Assembly (NCBI GenBank): GCA_023427285.1
Contig: JAEZBH010000470.1
Coordinates: 1-5,399 of the forward strand
Direction: 5' to 3'
Length of the DNA: 5,399 bases
From: Pseudomonadota bacterium
GTDB taxonomy: Bacteria; Pseudomonadota; Alphaproteobacteria; Sphingomonadales; Sphingomonadaceae
Each line of letters begins with the position of its first letter. Within the stretch, counting starts at the first letter, position 1. This document shows, one piece after another, positions 1 to 5,399 of the stretch. A program made the translations under genes and the position numbers. The notes beneath the pieces were generated by a model. That model was not told the origin of the DNA. It saw only the letters and a list, made by a program, of their open reading frames with translations, and made no database searches.

Positions 1-34
1 CACCAGATCGAACCGGCTCGCCCCTATCAATTAT

Positions 35-79
35 CAACAAAAAAGGGCCGCGCCCCTTTGTGAAGGACACGGCCCTTTT
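35..79 (-). terminator. Intrinsic terminator of the pheS-pheT unit
   Basis: On the minus strand AAAAGGGCCG (79-70) pairs with CGGCCCTTTT (50-41) in a 10-bp perfect stem. The 19-base loop can form a further 4-bp stem, CCTT/AAGG. The run continues as TTTTTTGTTG (46-37), a good U-tract. Read on the plus strand the stem ends in only TTTT then AAA, so activity in the other direction would be weaker. Nothing recognisable lies in the remaining bases 1-34. Confidence 0.85.
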
Positions 80-95
80 AAACTTCAGGGGGATT

Positions 96-122
96 GTTAA
101 GGGGGTTACAGACCCCCTTAAC
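96..122 (-). repeat. 11-bp perfect stem-loop in the pheT 3' region
   Basis: GTTAAGGGGGT (96-106) is the exact reverse complement of ACCCCCTTAAC (112-122), with a 5-base loop between. The hairpin is strong but is followed on the minus strand by AATCCCCCTG rather than Ts, so it is not a classical terminator. It may protect the 3' end of the pheST message or aid pausing ahead of the terminator at 79-35. Confidence 0.6.
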
Positions 123-127
123 GTTCA

Positions 128-140
128 AACCCGAAGGGTT
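128..140 (-). repeat. Small stem-loop just after pheT
   Basis: AACCC and GGGTT form a 5-bp stem around TTC on the minus strand, beginning 3 bases after the pheT stop. No U-run follows. It is the first of three consecutive stem-loops in the pheT 3' region. Confidence 0.35.
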
Positions 141-143
141 AGA

Positions 144-3635
<3,492 letters not shown>

Positions 3636-3804
3636 TGAATTCCTGCCGAAGCGATGAAGCTTGATCCCGAGCGCGTTGCCCCGCCCGTCGAAGCGCTCTC
3701 CATAAGGCAAAAGCGCCCTAAAGCGCAAACACGCAGGCGCAGGATTCAAGACTATGGGCGGAATGTTTGCTGATTGCAGATCGCCCTCAGGGCAAGAGAC
3801 GCCC
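3636..3804 (-). promoter_or_regulatory. pheS upstream region, promoter not resolved
   Basis: This 169-base interval runs from the rplT terminator to the pheS ATG and should contain the pheST promoter and leader. I see only weak -35/-10 candidates, for example CTGCAA and CATAGT spaced 17 bases, or TTGCGC and TTATGG spaced 17 bases, and cannot choose between them. The pheS Shine-Dalgarno AGGA is at 3644-3641, 5 bases before ATG. In E. coli pheST is controlled by attenuation through a Phe-rich leader peptide. No Phe-rich short frame is visible here, and I see no terminator/antiterminator pair with a U-run. Confidence 0.4.
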
Positions 3805-3841
3805 AAAAACACAAAAGGGGCCTCTTTCGAGACCCCTTTTG
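3805..3841 (-). terminator. Intrinsic terminator after rplT
   Basis: On the minus strand CAAAAGGGGTCTC (3841-3829) pairs with GAGGCCCCTTTTG (3824-3812) through 13 bp, including one G-U pair. A GAAA tetraloop closes the stem, and TGTTTTT (3811-3805) follows as the U-run. This is a textbook Rho-independent terminator. It implies that pheS-pheT is either driven from its own promoter or receives only read-through from rpmI-rplT. Confidence 0.92.
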
Positions 3842-3863
3842 CAAATCCGGTAGATCGGAAGGT

Positions 3864-4220
3864 TTAGGCCAGAGCGGCCTGTGCCTTCTGAACCAGAGCC
3901 TTGAAGCTCTCCGGCTCGCGCACTGCGATATCGGCCAGAACCTTGCGGTCCAGTTCGATGCCAGCCTTGTTCAGGCCGTTGATGAACTGACCATAGGTGA
4001 AGCCGAGTTCGCGGCAACCAGCGTTGATGCGCTGGATCCACAGAGCGCGGAAGTTGCGCTTCTTGGCCTTGCGGTCGCGGTAGGCGTACTGGCCGGCCTT
4101 TTCGACGGCCTGACGAGCAACCTTAATGGTATTTTTGCGACGGCCGTAATAGCCCTTCGCCTGTTCAAGAACCCGCTTGTGGCGAGCGCGGGCGGTAACG
4201 CCCCTCTTCACACGTGCCAT
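3864..4220 (-). CDS. rplT: 50S ribosomal protein L20 (bL20)
   Basis: L20 binds 23S rRNA early and is needed for assembly of the large subunit; in several bacteria it also represses its own operon. The product is 118 residues, the usual length. It begins [16 protein letters not shown], contains [15 protein letters not shown] (21-35) and the highly conserved YAYRDRK and [11 protein letters not shown] segments (46-52, 57-67), and ends in the globular domain with [12 protein letters not shown] and VLADIAV. The lysine/arginine-rich N-terminal half is the rRNA-binding extension. The ATG is preceded by AAGGAG (4233-4228) with 7 bases of spacing, and lies 21 bases after the rpmI stop. A strong intrinsic terminator begins 22 bases after its stop codon, ending this transcription unit. 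Confidence 0.98.
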   Translation of the reverse strand: MARVKRGVTARARHKRVLEQAKGYYGRRKNTIKVARQAVEKAGQYAYRDRKAKKRNFRALWIQRINAGCRELGFTYGQFINGLNKAGIELDRKVLADIAVREPESFKALVQKAQAALA

Positions 4221-4241
4221 GACAGATCTCCTTCGCTAGCC

Positions 4242-4445
4242 TTATGCGAGCCCGTAGGGCGCCCACTTTTTGATCGTGCGTGCGCTCGCTTCCGAAATCA
4301 CCGCGGTGCCGCGGTTCTGACGGATCTGCTTCGGCGTGCGCTTGATCATGCCGTGGCGCTTACCGACCTGGCCGTGCTTGATCTTGCCGGTGGCGGTGAG
4401 CTTGAAGCGTTTCTTAACGCCGCTCTTCGTCTTCAGCTTGGGCAT
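4242..4445 (-). CDS. rpmI: 50S ribosomal protein L35 (bL35)
   Basis: L35 is a small basic protein of the large ribosomal subunit that binds 23S rRNA. The 67-residue product begins [15 protein letters not shown], the family signature, continues [15 protein letters not shown], then RNRGT-type QNRGTAV, and ends KKWAPYGLA. Length is normal (about 64-68). The ATG is fixed by a near-perfect Shine-Dalgarno AGGAGGT at 4459-4453, 7 bases upstream. It is the first gene of an rpmI-rplT unit, 21 bases before rplT, with the promoter called at 4572-4544. infC, which precedes rpmI in many bacteria, is not present; this is common in alphaproteobacteria. Confidence 0.97.
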   Translation of the reverse strand: MPKLKTKSGVKKRFKLTATGKIKHGQVGKRHGMIKRTPKQIRQNRGTAVISEASARTIKKWAPYGLA

Positions 4446-4462
4446 TTTGCCTACCTCCTTAT

Positions 4463-4495
4463 GCGGTTACAAAACCGCTCCGGTTGCATTCCGGA
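4463..4495 (-). promoter_or_regulatory. Two stem-loops in the rpmI leader, possible L20 control site
   Basis: The predicted leader RNA contains UCCGG-AAUGCAA-CCGGA (4495-4479) and then GCGGUU-UUGU-AACCGC (4478-4463), directly adjacent to each other. The second stem ends 3 bases before the AGGAGGU Shine-Dalgarno. In Escherichia coli and Bacillus the messages for L35-L20 are repressed by ribosomal protein L20, which binds leader structures that mimic its 23S rRNA site. Position makes a similar role possible here, but I cannot show the L20-binding motif, so regulation is a guess. Confidence 0.35.
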
Positions 4496-4543
4496 ACGCC
4501 ACGGCAGCCCATATGAGCCGGGCATTCCCACTCGAAGGACGGG

Positions 4544-4572
4544 GCTATACACGCCGCCCCTTTGAAAGGCAA
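4544..4572 (-). promoter_or_regulatory. Probable promoter of rpmI-rplT
   Basis: On the minus strand TTGCCT (4572-4567) and TATAGC (4549-4544) are separated by exactly 17 bases. Each matches four of six bases of the housekeeping sigma-70 consensus, and TTG-N17-TATAGC resembles promoters of ribosomal and tRNA genes in alphaproteobacteria. Transcription would begin near 4537 and give a 5' leader of about 90 nt before the rpmI ATG. This is inferred from sequence only. Confidence 0.6.
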
Positions 4573-4682
4573 GGACAACTGAGCCCCACCTTTGCGTTTT
4601 CGGAACAGTTTGCCGGGAAGCGCGAACCCGGTGCCGTCTCTCAAGGGGAAATGGCGTGGATTCTGTGTGGACTGGAGAGGCA

Positions 4683-4697
4683 GGGGTCACCGACCCC
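4683..4697. repeat. GGGGTC/GACCCC inverted repeat
   Basis: A perfect 6-bp inverted repeat with a 3-base ACC spacer lies about 78 bases downstream of the infA stop. In RNA it would form a GC-rich stem-loop, but no U-run follows on either strand. It could mark a processed 3' end of the infA message or be incidental in GC-rich DNA. Confidence 0.35.
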
Positions 4698-4735
4698 CGC
4701 GAACATCATCGCATCCATCGCACCGCGCACAAACT

Positions 4736-4782
4736 GCCGCGATCAACGACAGCTGTGATCGAGCACAGCCGCGATTAACGAC
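4736..4782. repeat. 15-base direct repeat flanking a hairpin at the infA 3' end
   Basis: The 15-base sequence GCCGCGATYAACGAC occurs at 4736-4750 (Y = C) and 4768-4782 (Y = T), 14 of 15 bases identical and offset by 32 bases. The right copy contains the infA stop codon and last two Arg codons. Between the copies, overlapping the right one by two bases, lies an inverted repeat GCTGTG/CACAGC (4752-4757, 4764-4769) with a 6-base loop. This looks like a small tandem duplication of the infA tail. Function is unknown, and there is no T-run to make the hairpin a terminator. Confidence 0.5.
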
Positions 4783-5050
4783 GACGCGGACCACCACGCA
4801 TCGGCGGACGCGGACCCATGGGGGCGCTGGTATCCTTGTGACGGTAAATCAGACGACCCTTCTCCAGATCGTACGGCGACATTTCAACCGTCACGCGGTC
4901 GCCGGCGAGGGTCTTAATGCGGTTCTTCTTCATCTTGCCTGCGGTATAGGCAATGATGGTGTGACCAGACTCAAGCTGCACCCGGAAACGGGCGTCAGGA
5001 AGAACCTCCAGCACAACGCCCTCGAAGGGAATCATTTCTTCTTTGGCCAT
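4775..5050 (-). CDS. infA: Translation initiation factor IF-1 with C-terminal extension
   Basis: IF-1 is a cytoplasmic OB-fold protein that binds the A site of the 30S subunit and works with IF-2 and IF-3 during initiation. The 91-residue product starts [11 protein letters not shown] and carries the family hallmarks [12 protein letters not shown] (34-45) and [16 protein letters not shown] (55-70). The OB fold ends near residue 72, the full length of typical IF-1. The remaining 18 or so residues are a low-complexity tail rich in Pro, Gly and Arg that ends in three arginines, so it is basic and probably disordered. The start is supported by AAAGGAGA at 5066-5059, with GGAG ending 9 bases before ATG. 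The gene follows the csp terminator and lies 329 bases upstream of rpmI. The tail is the only unusual part; similar extensions occur in some alphaproteobacteria as far as I recall. Confidence 0.97.
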   Translation of the reverse strand: MAKEEMIPFEGVVLEVLPDARFRVQLESGHTIIAYTAGKMKKNRIKTLAGDRVTVEMSPYDLEKGRLIYRHKDTSAPMGPRPPMRGGPRRR

Positions 5051-5099
5051 GGCCGGACTCTCCTTTCACTACAAACGCCTTGAACGGCTTGTGGCCGAG

Positions 5100-5132
5100 A
5101 AAAATTCGCCGCCGTGAAACGCACGGCGGCGT
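5100..5132 (-). terminator. Intrinsic terminator after csp
   Basis: A perfect 10-bp GC-rich stem, CGCCGCCGTG paired with CACGGCGGCG (5108-5117 and 5123-5132), encloses a 5-base loop. Read on the minus strand it is followed by AATTTTTT (5107-5100), the U-run expected of Rho-independent termination. It lies between csp and infA and separates the two transcription units, although some read-through into infA is possible. I see no convincing -35/-10 pair for infA in the 50 bases between this terminator and the infA start. Confidence 0.88.
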
Positions 5133-5171
5133 CAAGAAGGGGCGACCCGAGGGCCGCCCGCATTGCCGCAA

Positions 5172-5186
5172 GCCGGGAAACCCGGC
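5172..5186. repeat. Small inverted repeat in the csp 3' untranslated region
   Basis: GCCGGG and CCCGGC form a perfect 6-bp stem around an AAA spacer, about 20 bases after the csp stop codon. No T-run follows on the minus strand, so it is not a terminator by itself. It may be an extra 3' stem-loop ahead of the main terminator at 5132-5100. Confidence 0.4.
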
Positions 5187-5207
5187 CCGCATGGCAGGCA
5201 AGCCGAA

Positions 5208-5399
5208 TTAGTCGGCTGCTACCAGATTGACGGCAGACGACTTGCGCGAGCGCGGGTCGGTCTGCACTTCAAATTCAATCCGCTGGCCTTCAACCAGGCT
5301 GCGCATACCTGCGCGCTCAACGGCAGTCGCGTGAACGAAAACGTCCGCGCCGCCCTCTTCCGGCTGAATAAAGCCATAGCCTTTAGTGCCATTATACCA
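5208..5399 (-). CDS. Cold-shock-domain protein, N-terminus cut by the window edge
   Basis: This is a small single-domain cold-shock protein, a five-stranded OB-fold that binds single-stranded RNA or DNA in the cytoplasm and typically acts as an RNA chaperone. The 63 visible residues begin WYNGTKGYGFI and end VNLVAAD before a TAA stop. Both nucleic-acid-binding signatures are present: RNP1 as KGYGFI (residues 6-11 of the fragment) and RNP2 as VFVHA (20-24), followed by the usual AVERAG and SLVEGQ segments. Family members are about 66-70 residues, so only some 5-8 N-terminal residues, with the start codon and promoter, lie beyond position 5399. A strong intrinsic terminator follows at once, so it is probably transcribed separately from infA. 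Identity as a CspA-family protein is clear, but which paralogue it is, and whether it is cold-induced, cannot be told from the fragment. Confidence 0.95.
   Translation of the reverse strand, partial: WYNGTKGYGFIQPEEGGADVFVHATAVERAGMRSLVEGQRIEFEVQTDPRSRKSSAVNLVAAD

Larger units (their letters stand above)
4446..4774. other. infA-rpmI intergenic region, 329 bases
   Basis: I find no gene here on either strand; the open frames that cross it have no recognisable product. From the infA end it holds a 15-base imperfect direct repeat flanking a 6-bp hairpin (4736-4782), a 6-bp inverted repeat (4683-4697), a 5-bp inverted repeat CCGGG/CCCGG with a 9-base spacer (4613-4631), the likely rpmI promoter (4544-4572), two leader hairpins (4463-4495) and the rpmI Shine-Dalgarno AGGAGGT (4459-4453). 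No hairpin near the infA end has a U-run, so infA termination is either Rho-dependent or uses a structure I cannot recognise. I looked for a tRNA-like cloverleaf and saw none. Confidence 0.7.

Noticed and set aside
3636..3812. Longer N-terminus for pheS starting at 3812
   Set aside because: The added residues lie in the rplT terminator and the leader and do not resemble PheS. MTDITALEAEL at 3635 matches the family N-terminus and has a Shine-Dalgarno.
3774..4565. Plus-strand open frame of 263 codons across rplT, rpmI and their upstream region
   Set aside because: It runs antisense to two certain ribosomal protein genes and through the rplT terminator, with no family resemblance.
4583..4774. 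Possible small RNA or tRNA gene between infA and the rpmI promoter
   Set aside because: I could not fold a cloverleaf on either strand or recognise tmRNA, 6S or other RNA signatures. Only short isolated inverted repeats are present.

Overview
The window is a stretch of GC-rich bacterial chromosome whose genes all lie on the minus strand, so it reads biologically from position 5399 down to 1. The order is csp (cold-shock protein, cut by the window edge), infA, rpmI, rplT, pheS, pheT. These are translation genes, and rpmI-rplT-pheS-pheT is a widely conserved bacterial order. GC-rich codon use, protein sequences of alphaproteobacterial type, an IF-1 with an Arg/Pro/Gly tail and a promoter of the TTG-N17-TATAGC kind suggest an alphaproteobacterium, possibly Sphingomonadales. 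That placement is a judgement from familiarity, not from a search.

Layout from the right. The csp fragment (5399-5208) is followed by a strong intrinsic terminator (5132-5100). infA (5050-4775) follows with a good Shine-Dalgarno. A 329-base gap (4774-4446) holds small inverted and direct repeats, a plausible promoter (4572-4544) and a roughly 90-nt leader with two hairpins. rpmI (4445-4242) and rplT (4220-3864) are 21 bases apart and end in a strong terminator (3841-3805). A 169-base leader (3804-3636) precedes pheS (3635-2519). pheS overlaps pheT (2522-144) by 4 bases (ATGA). After pheT lie two stem-loops and then an intrinsic terminator with a U-run (79-35).

The genes cover initiation (IF-1), assembly of the large subunit (L35, L20) and charging of tRNA-Phe (the alpha and beta subunits of PheRS). 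Csp is an RNA- or DNA-binding cold-shock-domain protein.

The notable point is that both PheRS genes are broken as read. pheS has a net 2-base loss at 3161-3164, inside the conserved HDTFYF segment. pheT has an in-frame TAG at 1784-1782 where a serine is expected. The flanking coding sequence is intact and well conserved on both sides of each lesion. Because PheRS is essential, sequence or assembly error is the simplest explanation, with recent inactivation of a redundant copy or recoding as less likely alternatives. Apart from this the window looks like ordinary housekeeping DNA; I see no mobile element, CRISPR array, tRNA or rRNA, and no convincing undescribed system.
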